Origin: CAYUVF01 sp964448045
GTDB lineage: Bacteria; Bacteroidota; Rhodothermia; Rhodothermales; Salinibacteraceae
Reading direction: 5' to 3'
NCBI GenBank assembly: GCA_964448045.1
Contig: CAYUVF010000006.1
Span: 34,471-98,470, forward strand
DNA length: 64,000 nt
The position numbers and the translations under genes are program-made. Under the pieces are notes generated by a model. That model was not told the origin of the DNA and made no database searches. It was given only the letters and a program-made list of their open reading frames with translations. Of the stretch, positions 9,036 through 17,303 are shown one piece after another; the first letter of the stretch is position 1; every line of letters begins with the position of its first letter.

Positions 9036-9336
9036 CCCCTCAGCGAAATTGTGAGCATCAATCAAGTGAGGGGAAAGGTAACAGGCGAGCCGCGATCATG
9101 CCAGTCCACGCTACAAACACTACAGTTTGGTTATCTCTGCATCCTGCAGGGCCGTCTCTCCCGTTCGGGATCGCCAGCGCCGAACTCATTTTGAGCTCAG
9201 CGCTACCACTTCATCGGATGGACGGCTCGGTCTATCGCCCGCGGCAATCGGGGCACCGGTTCGCACTTTCGGTTGATCCGCGTCTTCCGCATGCTGCAAA
9301 CGACTCGCTCCTTGCTTTCGCTGCGCGCCTCCCTCG

Positions 9337-10491
9337 ATGTCCACGCTCCGCTCGCGCTCCTTTCCCTCGTTCTGGACGCTCCATCTGGTGGGGTGGACCG
9401 CACTTGGGCTGTCGATGTGGGTTGGCGTGCTCTCGCACGTGGAGCATCCGGGGCGGGCGTTCGTCGACAAAATGATCTTTGCGGCACTGGGTGCCACACT
9501 GGCGCTGGTGCTGCGCCCGCTCTACCGGCACCTGCACGAACGCGGCACCTCGATTCCACGGATGATCGCCGTCAGTGCCGTCTGCTCATACGCCTTCAGC
9601 TTCATCTGGAGCATACTGTACAAGGGCAGCGTCCACCTGCTCTGGGACTGGGTCGATGGGAAGGCGCTGACGATTCCGCCGTTCCAATGGCTCATCAGCG
9701 GGATGCTCTTTTACACGTTCATCCCGCTGGCGTGGAGCGTGCTGTACATCGGCATCAAGTACTACCTCGACTTGCAGGAGGAGCGCGAGCGCGCCCTTGC
9801 GGCCGAGGGGCTGGCCCATCAGGCGCGGCTGCAGGCCCTCCGCTACCAGCTCAACCCGCACTTCCTGTTCAATACGCTGAATGCCATCTCCACGCTCGTC
9901 ACCGAGCGGAAGAACGCCGACGCCGAGCGCATGATTGCCCGCCTCAGCGACTTCCTTCGGCTGACGATCGACCAGGGCACCGGCGTCGAAGTGCCGCTGG
10001 CCGAGGAGATGGACTTCGTGCGGCGCTACCTCGACATCCAGCAGATCCGCTTCGGCGAGCGGCTAACCGTTGATCTCGATGTGGACCCCGGCACGCTCTC
10101 GGCCTGCGTCCCGCCGCTGCTCCTGCAGCCGCTCATCGAGAACGCCGTCCGCCACGGCATCATGCCCCGCGAAGAGGGCGGCACGCTGACCGTAGAAGCG
10201 CGGCGCGTGGGCGACCGGCTCCATCTGCGCGTGCGCGACGACGGCCCCGGTCCGCCTCCCGACGCCGACGCCGCGGAAAGCCAGGGCATCGGTCTCGCCA
10301 ACGTGCGCGAGCGGCTGGATGCCCTCTACGGCACCGACCACACCTTCCGCCTCGACCGCGCCGATGGCGGCGGCTGCATCGTCTCCATCGAGTGCCCGTT
10401 CCACACGCGCCCCATCCCGTCCGAAGCGGTCGCCGCCTCCACCGACGCCGCACCGGCTCCGTCCCGCACCCCGACTCCGACCCCGTCATGA
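9337..10491 (+). CDS. LytS-type sensor histidine kinase (membrane)
   Basis: This 384-residue kinase of the His_kinase (LytS/YehU) class has four or five predicted membrane segments in residues 1-150 (for example around 13-32, 46-62, 80-96 and 125-147). A coiled linker leads to the phosphoacceptor motif LNPHFLFNTLN at residues 172-182 (His175). The ATPase domain has LIENAVRHG and a GIGLANVRERL G2 box, with a Pro-rich tail. Such kinases sense membrane or cell-wall state and phosphorylate a LytTR regulator. The next gene is exactly that partner and overlaps this one by 4 bp (ATGA), so the pair is translationally coupled. Confidence 0.92.
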   Translation: MSTLRSRSFPSFWTLHLVGWTALGLSMWVGVLSHVEHPGRAFVDKMIFAALGATLALVLRPLYRHLHERGTSIPRMIAVSAVCSYAFSFIWSILYKGSVHLLWDWVDGKALTIPPFQWLISGMLFYTFIPLAWSVLYIGIKYYLDLQEERERALAAEGLAHQARLQALRYQLNPHFLFNTLNAISTLVTERKNADAERMIARLSDFLRLTIDQGTGVEVPLAEEMDFVRRYLDIQQIRFGERLTVDLDVDPGTLSACVPPLLLQPLIENAVRHGIMPREEGGTLTVEARRVGDRLHLRVRDDGPGPPPDADAAESQGIGLANVRERLDALYGTDHTFRLDRADGGGCIVSIECPFHTRPIPSEAVAASTDAAPAPSRTPTPTPS

Positions 10492-11285
10492 CTACCGACC
10501 GCACGCTGACCGCTGTTGTCGTGGACGACGAAGAGCTGGCCCGCCGGGGCATCCGGTCGCGCGTCCAGCGAATGGATGGGCTCACCACCGCCCGCGAATG
10601 TGAGAACGGACGGGCAGCCGTCGAAGCCATCCGCACGTGCGCGCCCGACCTTGTCTTCCTGGATGTCCAGATGCCGGGCCTGGACGGCTTCGACGTGATC
10701 GATGCCGTCGGTGCCGAGGCGATGCCCGTCGTCATCTTCGTGACGGCGTACGACCAGTACGCCCTCCGCGCCTTCGACGCGCACGCCCTCGACTACCTGC
10801 TCAAGCCCATCGACGAGGAGCGCTTCCGGGAGGCCGTCGAGCGCGCTCGCACCCGCGTCATCGAGCGTGAAGCTGGGGCCTTTGGCGAACAGCTCGCTGC
10901 GCTCATGGCCGATGTCGATGCCGCCGAGGCCGACGACGCTGCATCACCAATCATGGAGCGGTTCGTCATCAAAACAGGCGGGCGCGTCACCTTCGTCGAT
11001 GCCGCAGATATCTGCTGGATCGAGGCGGCGGGCGACTACGTGCGCCTGCACACGGCGGAGAAGTCGCACCTCCTGCGCGAGACGATGGGCGGCATGGAGG
11101 ACCAGCTCGATCCCGAGCGCTTCCTGCGCATCCACCGCTCCACCATCATCAACACCGACTGCCTGAAGGAGCTGCGCCCCTATGGCAATAGCGAACACAT
11201 CGTCGTGCTCGACGACGGCACCGAGCTGAAGCAGAGCCGCACCTATCGCGATGCCCTCTCGGAGTTCTTCGATGGCGCCGTGTGA
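10488..11285 (+). CDS. LytTR-family response regulator
   Basis: This 265-residue protein is the partner of the LytS-type kinase and starts within its stop codon. The receiver domain has the acidic pair VVVDDEE near the N-terminus, the phosphorylation site Asp59 (FLDVQMPGLDG) and the KPI lysine. The LytTR DNA-binding domain occupies roughly residues 160-262, with the family segments ICWIEAAGDYVRLHT and ERFLRIHRSTIIN. Regulators of this class bind direct repeats near -35 and control cell-envelope, autolysis or exported-protein genes. The exported SUMF1-type gene 140 bp downstream on the same strand is a possible target. Confidence 0.93.
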   Translation: MTTDRTLTAVVVDDEELARRGIRSRVQRMDGLTTARECENGRAAVEAIRTCAPDLVFLDVQMPGLDGFDVIDAVGAEAMPVVIFVTAYDQYALRAFDAHALDYLLKPIDEERFREAVERARTRVIEREAGAFGEQLAALMADVDAAEADDAASPIMERFVIKTGGRVTFVDAADICWIEAAGDYVRLHTAEKSHLLRETMGGMEDQLDPERFLRIHRSTIINTDCLKELRPYGNSEHIVVLDDGTELKQSRTYRDALSEFFDGAV

Positions 11286-11292
11286 GGCCGGG

Positions 11293-11324
11293 GCAGATTC
11301 GGCTCATCGCAGATTCGGCTCATC
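11293..11324. repeat. Perfect 16-bp tandem duplication
   Basis: GCAGATTCGGCTCATC occurs twice head to tail and is followed by a third partial copy (GCA). It sits between the LytTR regulator stop and the SUMF1-type gene, about 100 bp upstream of the latter. LytTR regulators usually bind direct repeats, so this could be a regulatory site, although a replication-slippage duplication is equally possible. Confidence 0.6.
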
Positions 11325-11423
11325 GCATGTGCCCCTCGGCCCATCGATGCGCGCTTGCGCTGGTGATGGGCACGGCTCAGATTATCCCCCCGCGTCTCTT
11401 TTTCACGACCGCTCTCCGCACCG

Positions 11424-12881
11424 ATGATGCGACGCCAATGGCCCCTCGCCCTTTTGATGCTTCTCGTTCTGATGAGCGCCGCCCTCCGCCCGTCGGCCGC
11501 GTCCGGCCTGGAAGTCACCTACGTTGAGACGTCCCGCAACAGCTTCAACGACCGCCCGCCGGGCCTCAACCTGACCGTCTCGTGGAGCAACAGCTGGCAC
11601 AACGAGCGCAACCACGACGCCGCCTGGGTCTTCCTCAAGTTCAACCAGGAGGGCGCGTACCGGCACATCTACCTGAAGCCGGACTCAGGCCAGATGCTCT
11701 GGAAAGGAGAAGAGGCCATGCCAGATGCCGACATCGAGATCGCCGAGGATGGAACGGGCTTCTTCGTGCACGCCGCAGAGCCCTATCGGGGCGACCTTAA
11801 GTATCACCTCTTCGTTGCGCAGGATACCGCGCGCACGCCGTTCGGCATCCGGTACGACCGGCTCGAAGGCCACGGCGTCGAAATGGTCTACATCCCCGAG
11901 GGCCCGTTCACGCTGGGCGACCCGGATACGTCGGCGCTCGGATTCGGGGCGTACTATCGCTCAGACGGCGACGGCCGGTTCGACGGACTGTACGAGATCA
12001 CGGCGGCGGATCAGGAGATCCCGGTTGGCCCGGAGGACGGCCACCTGTACTACCGCGCCGACCGGGCGCGCTATCAGGGCAATCAGCAAGGACCCGTTCC
12101 GGCGGCGTTCCCAAAGGGCTTCGGTGCCTTTTACATCATGAAATACGAGGTGTCGCAGGGCGAATATGCTGCGTTTCTCAACACGCTGGGGAACTCGGCC
12201 GCAGCCCATCGGGCCAACTTCGGCGCGCCTCGATACGCCCAAAACGGCGGCTCCATCACGCTGGAGGGCGGCACCTATCACGCCGCGCATCCGGAGCGCC
12301 GCAACGTCTACTGGCACTGGGACGACATGATGGCTTTTGCCGACTGGGCCGGCCTCCGCCCCTACACCGAGTTCGAGTACACAAAGGCCGCCCGCGGCCC
12401 GCTGGAGCCGAAACCCATCGAATACGCCTGGAACACGGCCTCGACCGACCGGATGGCCCGGCGCATCGACCCCGAGACGCAGTCCGCCATCATGATGAAC
12501 GGGCTGGATGAGAGCGATCTGGCGAATGCGAATCGGGTCCAATTCGGCGCCTCGTATTACTGGGTGATGGACCTGGCAGGCAGCATGTGGGAGAAGGTGA
12601 TCACGCCGGCCGACTCCGTGGGGCGCCGCTTCACCGGCCAGCACGGCGACGGCGCCATCACCGGCTACGGGTTTGCCGATGTGGACGAGTGGCCCGAGGG
12701 CATCTCCGGCGCCGCCGGCTACGGCTACCGCGGCGGCGGCTACTACGGCGGCCAGCCCTATCTTTCCGACTTTGTGCCCTTCAGCCCCATTGCCTTCCGG
12801 CGCTACGGCGCGTGGAGCGGCGGGCCCCGCAACGCGGCCTACGGCTTCCGCGCCGCCCGGACGGCGCCATCTGACTCGTGA
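11424..12881 (+). CDS. Exported SUMF1/FGE-sulfatase-domain protein lacking the catalytic cysteines
   Basis: This 485-residue protein has an N-terminal signal peptide (MMRRQWPLALLMLLVLMSAA, cleavage near ASG). A beta-rich domain covers about residues 30-150. A SUMF1/formylglycine-generating-enzyme-like domain follows, starting at EMVYIPEGPFTLGD, with the usual KYEVSQGEYAAFLN, YTEFEYTKAARG and YWVMDLAGSMWE blocks and the terminal YGFRAAR. No cysteine is present in the domain, whereas true FGEs need a Cys pair, so it is probably a non-catalytic C-type-lectin-like binding or scaffold protein. It is the first gene downstream of the LytS/LytTR pair. Fold is confident; role is unknown. Confidence 0.82.
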   Translation: MMRRQWPLALLMLLVLMSAALRPSAASGLEVTYVETSRNSFNDRPPGLNLTVSWSNSWHNERNHDAAWVFLKFNQEGAYRHIYLKPDSGQMLWKGEEAMPDADIEIAEDGTGFFVHAAEPYRGDLKYHLFVAQDTARTPFGIRYDRLEGHGVEMVYIPEGPFTLGDPDTSALGFGAYYRSDGDGRFDGLYEITAADQEIPVGPEDGHLYYRADRARYQGNQQGPVPAAFPKGFGAFYIMKYEVSQGEYAAFLNTLGNSAAAHRANFGAPRYAQNGGSITLEGGTYHAAHPERRNVYWHWDDMMAFADWAGLRPYTEFEYTKAARGPLEPKPIEYAWNTASTDRMARRIDPETQSAIMMNGLDESDLANANRVQFGASYYWVMDLAGSMWEKVITPADSVGRRFTGQHGDGAITGYGFADVDEWPEGISGAAGYGYRGGGYYGGQPYLSDFVPFSPIAFRRYGAWSGGPRNAAYGFRAARTAPSDS

Positions 12882-13114
12882 CCAAGCTCCGATGCGCGCC
12901 GCCTCCCACCAATCTGCTTTTCTTCCGATGCGCGCAGCATGCCCGATGCCGAATCGTCCGGCCGGCTTGCCGTGAAGAGACTGTCGTTAATTCGATACGC
13001 CTCGTCGCATTACAGATGCGCGTCGTCGCTTTCCGCTCGCGTCCCGCCCCCGCAGTGCCGATGATGCATCACAGATCCCTCCCCTTTCAGATTCCGCTTT
13101 GTCCCTTGCTCCGC

Positions 13115-14536
13115 ATGTTCCAGCCTGTCGCCGCCGCCCTCTCGACCCTGCTCCTCTTCGCCGGACTCGCCGCAATGCCTCCGTCAATCACCGCTCAGCC
13201 CGACGCTGGCGCGCCGGAGCCCTTCGCCATCGAGGGCTACTGGAGCGGCGCCTACGTGCGCGGATCGTCCGTGCAGCGGGTGCACGCTACCGTCACCGTC
13301 GTGGACGACACGGCGCGCATCGCGCTCACGAACGAGGACTGGTTCTACTTCGGCGGCCGGAGCCCCGTCCCTATCACGCGCACCGAGGACGGGCGGCTGG
13401 CCTTCGACGCGCACTACGGCCCGGCCACCGTCGACGTCGACTCGACGTACCGCGAGCTCATCGGCACGGTGGGCAATAGCGAGCCGGCCATCAGACTCCA
13501 TCTCAAGAAAAGCGCCCGTCCGCCGAGTCCGCCGCCTCCGACGGAAACGGAAATCACTTTCCAGAGCGGCGACGCGACGCTGCACGGCACGGTGGTGACG
13601 CCGGCCGGGCCGGGGCCGCATCCCGCAATGGTGTACGTGCCAGGCCGCGGATGCGCCTCGCGCGGGGGCGGGCTGCGGCGGCTCCGCTGGATGGCGCGCT
13701 ACGGCCTCGCCGGGCTCGCCTACGACAACCGCGGGGCGGGCGCCTCGGACGGCGATTGCAAGGCGACGACCATCACAACGGAGAGCCGCGACATCCGCGC
13801 GGCCCTGCAGGCGCTGGCGAGCCGCGATGCCATCGACGCCGAGCGGATCGGCCTCTGGGGCAACAGCGCTGCCGGCTGGTACGTGCCACACGCGGCTGCC
13901 CGGTCGGACGTGCCGGTGGCGTTCATCGTCACGAAGGTGGGGCCAGCGACGAGCGTCGAGGCACAGCAGAAGGACAACGCGAGCTACATCGCCCGCGACA
14001 TGGGCCTCGCGCCCGCTGATAGCGCCAAGATGCTCCGCTACGTCGACCTCATGTTCGCCAGCGATCGGCCCAACGACGCCGTCTTCACCGAGATGCAGGA
14101 GCTGCTGGCGCATGGCGATCGCACCGGATGGGCCGATCAGTTCCTCGTGCGCGACCCGGCCATCGGCGACGTGCCGGCGACCGCGGCCGGGCTCGACAGC
14201 CTCTGGGCCCGCCGCTACGCCTACGATCCGGCCGATGATCTGCGGCAGCTGGACATGCCGTTCCTCGCGTTCTTCGGTGCAGACGACCGGATCACGCCGC
14301 CTGCCGAGAACGCACCCCGCCTGCGCCGGCTGCTGGCGGAGGGGAATCACTATGCGGCCCGCGTGGTCGTTGTCCCCAAAACGGGCCACGGCCTCGGGCA
14401 GGGCGCGACCGTCCGCCAGCTATCGACTGGCGATATCCCATCGGGAACCTACTACTGGAAGTTCTACAACGTCGCGCCCACCTACCTGGCGCCGCTGGTC
14501 GACTTTCTCGACGAACACGCCTTCTCCAACCGTTAA
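13115..14536 (+). CDS. Exported alpha/beta hydrolase
   Basis: The ATG at 13115 was chosen because it begins a clear signal peptide (VAAALSTLLLFAGLAAM, cleavage after TAQ); the open frame extends further upstream to 12878 without family similarity. The mature protein of about 445 residues has an N-terminal beta-sandwich-like segment (to about residue 130). The hydrolase domain has the oxyanion-region YVPGRG, the nucleophile elbow GNSAAG, an Asp in FFGADDRITPP and the catalytic His in KTGHGLGQ. These features match exported dipeptidyl-peptidase/dienelactone-hydrolase-like esterases. The substrate is unknown. A leader of about 230 bp separates it from the SUMF1-type gene. Confidence 0.83.
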   Translation: MFQPVAAALSTLLLFAGLAAMPPSITAQPDAGAPEPFAIEGYWSGAYVRGSSVQRVHATVTVVDDTARIALTNEDWFYFGGRSPVPITRTEDGRLAFDAHYGPATVDVDSTYRELIGTVGNSEPAIRLHLKKSARPPSPPPPTETEITFQSGDATLHGTVVTPAGPGPHPAMVYVPGRGCASRGGGLRRLRWMARYGLAGLAYDNRGAGASDGDCKATTITTESRDIRAALQALASRDAIDAERIGLWGNSAAGWYVPHAAARSDVPVAFIVTKVGPATSVEAQQKDNASYIARDMGLAPADSAKMLRYVDLMFASDRPNDAVFTEMQELLAHGDRTGWADQFLVRDPAIGDVPATAAGLDSLWARRYAYDPADDLRQLDMPFLAFFGADDRITPPAENAPRLRRLLAEGNHYAARVVVVPKTGHGLGQGATVRQLSTGDIPSGTYYWKFYNVAPTYLAPLVDFLDEHAFSNR

Positions 14537-14543
14537 CCGCCTC

Positions 14544-14796
14544 ATGTCTCTCCCCGTCACACTCGAACCGGTTGCTCCCCATCACACTGCCGGCGAGGCG
14601 TTCGCTTTCGTCATCGTGAACGAGGAGGACGACCTGGTCGGCGCCCAAAGAGGTCGTCGTATTCGACGTGCTCGACCAAACCGCCAGCGCCAAAGTCATC
14701 GCCGACTGGGGTGTGGACTATCTGCTTCTCGCCAAAACCGACGAGCGCTGGATGATTCGGCAGATCCTCTGGCGGAGCCCGCCCCCCGGCGGGTGA
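14544..14796 (+). pseudogene. Decayed remnant of a lumazine-binding/NTF2-like protein gene
   Basis: Starting just after the hydrolase stop, an ATG opens a short frame (MSLPVTLEP...) that makes no family sense beyond about 30 codons. From about 14641, in a different frame, a recognisable C-terminus appears: KEVVVFDVLDQTASAKVIAD, then VDYLLLAKTDERWMIRQILW and the stop TGA at 14794. This is how the last third of Lumazine_bd_2/NTF2-like (DUF4440-type) exported proteins ends. The first two thirds are absent and the frame upstream closes at TGA 14617. I read it as a deletion-derived 3' remnant that is not expressed as such. Confidence 0.6.
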
Positions 14797-14898
14797 ACCC
14801 GACTGGGAAGATCGCTCGGGGCTTTCGTTCATCGCACAAAATCCGTTCATTGGAGAGCGCAGTCCTGCTCATTCTCACCGGATTTCGTCCCCACACTG

Positions 14899-15786
14899 AT
14901 GTCCACTCGCCCGCTTCGCCCCCTGCCGACCCTGCTCCTCGCGGCGGCGCTCGCCCTCTCCGCCTGCACGCCGTCTTCTGGCGACGAGGCCGTCTCCGAC
15001 ACTGCCCCGGCCGTCCCGAACGGCACGCTGATGCTGGCCGGCGGCGCCATCGAACCCGACCTCTACGCCGAGTTCGTCCGGCTGGCCGGCGGAGCCGATG
15101 CCCAGATCGTGTATGTGCCCACTGCCGCGCAGATCGTGGACCTCGAATCGACCCGAGCGTTCGTGCGGGAGAACGCCGCACAGGTCGGCGCCTCGCCCGG
15201 CAACATGACCGTGCTCCACACGCGCGACTCGCTCGTGGCCGACACCGATTCGTTCGCTGCGCCACTTGACTCTGCCGATGCCGTGTGGTTCAGCGGGGGG
15301 CGGCAGTGGCGCCTCGTCGATGCCTACTCGGGGACGAAGACGCTGGACGGCTTCTGGTCGGTGCTGGAGCGCGGCGGCGTCCTCGGCGGCAGTTCGGCGG
15401 GCGCAACCATCCAGGGCTCGTTCCTCGTGCGCGGCGACACGGAAACGAACGAAATCATGATGGGCAACCACCAGAAGGGATTCGGCTTCCTGCCGCAGTC
15501 GGCGGTGGATCAGCACCTGCTGGCACGCGACCGGCAGTACGACCTGATCCCGGTGATCGAAGCGCATCCGGAGCTGCTGGGCATCGGCCTCGATGAGAAC
15601 ACCGCGCTCGTGGTGCGGGGCGACACGGCGCGCGTCGTGGGCGAGAGCGTCGTCGCCATTTACGACCACCGCCGCTGGACCGCGGCTGACCGCACGATGG
15701 ACCGCGACGACCAGTTCTTCTTCCTAGAGCCCGGCGACCGGCTGGATCTGCGCACCCGGCAGGAGTTGGCGCCGGCCGCGCAGTAA
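14899..15786 (+). CDS. Cyanophycinase-like S51-family lipoprotein
   Basis: This 295-residue protein has a lipoprotein signal peptide (lipobox LSAC, Cys22) and the peptidase S51 fold: TLMLAGGAIEP at the start of the domain, the AVWFSGGRQWRLVD strand-turn, the nucleophile elbow GGSSAGA with the catalytic serine, and the later GIGLDENTALVV block. S51 members include cyanophycinase (cyanophycin to beta-Asp-Arg) and peptidase E. The exported, lipid-anchored form is common in Bacteroidetes, where the natural substrate is usually unknown. It stands alone after the pseudogene remnant, in the same direction as the neighbouring genes. Confidence 0.87.
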   Translation: MSTRPLRPLPTLLLAAALALSACTPSSGDEAVSDTAPAVPNGTLMLAGGAIEPDLYAEFVRLAGGADAQIVYVPTAAQIVDLESTRAFVRENAAQVGASPGNMTVLHTRDSLVADTDSFAAPLDSADAVWFSGGRQWRLVDAYSGTKTLDGFWSVLERGGVLGGSSAGATIQGSFLVRGDTETNEIMMGNHQKGFGFLPQSAVDQHLLARDRQYDLIPVIEAHPELLGIGLDENTALVVRGDTARVVGESVVAIYDHRRWTAADRTMDRDDQFFFLEPGDRLDLRTRQELAPAAQ

Positions 15787-15823
15787 ATCGAAGTCACGCG
15801 TTTCCTTCATTCCTCTCACTGCG

Positions 15824-16321
15824 ATGGACGCGTCCGTCCACAACCTCTGGCGCGCCTACCTTCGCTCGGTAGGCGAAACGCCAGCGACGACCGACAAGAC
15901 GTTCGCCGCGTGGTCGTTCGGCGATACGCCGGCGCTGGCCGACGAGCTGGCGGCGCTCGTGCTCCGCGGCGCGAAGCGGGCCACCTCGCCCTCGGTGTGG
16001 GAGTTGGAGGCAGCGGGCGAGCCGATCCCCAAGCCCGGCGACCTGCACATCATCACCGGCAGCGCGGGCGTCGCGCAATGTATCATTCGGACTACACAGG
16101 TCGACACCATTCCTTTCAACCGCGTGAGCGCCCGCTACGCCGGTATCGAGGGGGAGGGCGACGGCTCACTGGCCTACTGGCGCTGCACCCACTGGGCCTA
16201 TTACGAGCGCGTCCTCGCCGGCACCGACTACACGCCTCGGCCCGATATGCCCGTCGTGTGCGAGCGATTTGAGGTCGTATTTACCCGCGCCCATCCTGCA
16301 CCCGCCCAGCGCGACTCGTAG
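15824..16321 (+). CDS. ASCH-domain protein
   Basis: This 165-residue protein contains an ASCH domain (RNA-binding-like beta-barrel related to PUA), with family segments WSFGDTPALADELAALVLRG, ATSPSVWELEAAGEPIPKPG, GSAGVAQCIIRTTQVDTIPF and the end block YWRCTHWAYYER. ASCH proteins are thought to bind RNA or, in some members, hydrolyse N4-acetylcytidine; that activity belongs to a shorter subgroup and cannot be assumed here. It starts 37 bp after the S51 lipoprotein gene and could share its transcript. A cytoplasmic location is likely because there is no signal sequence. Confidence 0.85.
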   Translation: MDASVHNLWRAYLRSVGETPATTDKTFAAWSFGDTPALADELAALVLRGAKRATSPSVWELEAAGEPIPKPGDLHIITGSAGVAQCIIRTTQVDTIPFNRVSARYAGIEGEGDGSLAYWRCTHWAYYERVLAGTDYTPRPDMPVVCERFEVVFTRAHPAPAQRDS

Positions 16322-16335
16322 CAGCCTCGACGGGC

Positions 16336-16366
16336 ATGGATATCCGCCGCGTGCGTTGTATCTTGC
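16336..16366 (+). promoter_or_regulatory. Promoter-like block shared with the crp upstream region
   Basis: This 31-bp stretch (ATGGATATCCGCCG followed by GTGCGTTGTATCTTGC) closely resembles the block at 23759-23789 just upstream of the Crp/Fnr gene, and less closely 24543-24572. The TATCTTGC end resembles a degenerate Bacteroidetes -7 element. No recognisable gene starts directly downstream; the ECF sigma gene begins 340 bp further on. Confidence 0.4.
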
Positions 16367-16551
16367 GAGAGGCGTACGCTTTTAGATCCAAGATGGATGG
16401 GCGTTGCGCAAACAGGCCGCAATCGATCACCGAAAGTGCGCACTCATCGCTGGGCAGACCAGGGGTGCTGCAGAAACGTAGCCCGGCCTGCCACGACCTC
16501 AGTCAATCAAAAATATGCTCAAACCGTTTGAGGGACTGGGTGCGGGTGCTC

Positions 16552-16573
16552 TAATCAACGCGTAATCAACGCG
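16552..16573. repeat. Perfect 11-bp tandem duplication upstream of the ECF sigma gene
   Basis: TAATCAACGCG occurs twice head to tail, about 140 bp before the ECF sigma start. The 385-bp gap between the ASCH gene and the sigma gene holds this repeat, a second tandem repeat 25 bp further on, and the promoter-like block at 16336; no other gene is visible in it. Confidence 0.6.
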
Positions 16574-16597
16574 AACGGGCGCTAACGATCCATCTGA

Positions 16598-16627
16598 CAG
16601 ATAGTTATTGTACAGATAGTCATTGTA
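16598..16627. repeat. 15-bp tandem repeat in the ECF sigma promoter region
   Basis: CAGATAGTTATTGTA is followed directly by CAGATAGTCATTGTA (one mismatch). The unit is AT-rich in an otherwise GC-rich region and lies 80-110 bp upstream of the ECF sigma start, where a promoter or activator site would be expected. TAGT-ATTGTA could provide -10-like sequences. Confidence 0.5.
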
Positions 16628-16709
16628 GGGACCGTGTGTGTAATACGCATGCAGGAAGCCGGTTCACCCGGAGCGTTTTGCGTTTTGCTGGCTGGCTTCC
16701 GGCCAGTTG

Positions 16710-17303
16710 ATGAGTCGATCCTTCTTTATGGGTAGATCTGCTGATTTTGCGGGCTTGTGCCGTCGTCTGAAAGCCTCAGACCGGGAGGCGTTCGAGCATC
16801 TGTTTCGGACGTTACACGATGCAATCTATCGGTACGTTCGCTCGCTTACGAAGACCCCCGCCGTGGCCGCCGACATCACACAGGATGTGTTCGTTAGCTT
16901 GTGGGAAGCCCGTGATCGGTTGGATCCGTCCCGCTCACTGGAAGCGTATGTGTACCGGATGGCCCGCAACCGCGTCTACAATCATCAGCGCGACAAGCGC
17001 ACGCACGCCGACAAACGAGCGGAGATGCACGCCATGGGGGCACCAGATGGGCAGCCCGCCCCCCTGCCCGACGCCGCGTTGCACGCCGATGTGCTGGAAT
17101 CGAACCTTAATGCGTGGATCGAAGCCCTCCCGGAGCGGCAGCGTGAAGCCTTCGTGCTGAGCCGCTTCAACGGGCTCAGCCACGACGAAATTGCCGCCAT
17201 CATGGACATCTCGCCCCGTACGGTTAACAACCACATCGTGAGTGCGCTGAAGACGCTCCGCGCTCGTATCCGCGCTTTTGAACCAAGCCTTCTGGACCAA
17301 TGA
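16710..17303 (+). CDS. ECF RNA polymerase sigma factor (FecI-like)
   Basis: This sigma factor has 197 residues from the ATG at 16710. Region 2 shows FEHLFRTLHDAIYRYVRSL, then DITQDVFVSLWEARDRLD and YVYRMARNRVYNH; region 4 shows LPERQREAFVLSRFNGLSHDEIAAIMDISPRTVNNHIVSALKTL. This is the Bacteroidetes-type ECF sigma that pairs with a FecR-like anti-sigma. The FecR gene follows with a 4-bp overlap, then a TonB-dependent receptor with an STN domain. The expected circuit is ligand binding at the receptor, a signal to FecR, and release of this sigma to transcribe the operon. No iron-responsive box was seen upstream. Confidence 0.92.
   Translation: MSRSFFMGRSADFAGLCRRLKASDREAFEHLFRTLHDAIYRYVRSLTKTPAVAADITQDVFVSLWEARDRLDPSRSLEAYVYRMARNRVYNHQRDKRTHADKRAEMHAMGAPDGQPAPLPDAALHADVLESNLNAWIEALPERQREAFVLSRFNGLSHDEIAAIMDISPRTVNNHIVSALKTLRARIRAFEPSLLDQ

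Noticed and set aside
13827..15269. 480-codon plus-strand frame spanning the hydrolase end, remnant and S51 gene
   Set aside because: It is out of frame with all three recognisable products and starts inside the hydrolase; only the short ATG segment at 14544 is of interest.
16336..16554. 72-codon frame in the gap before the ECF sigma gene
   Set aside because: No family resemblance; its start coincides with the promoter-like block, so the ATG is probably part of that site.
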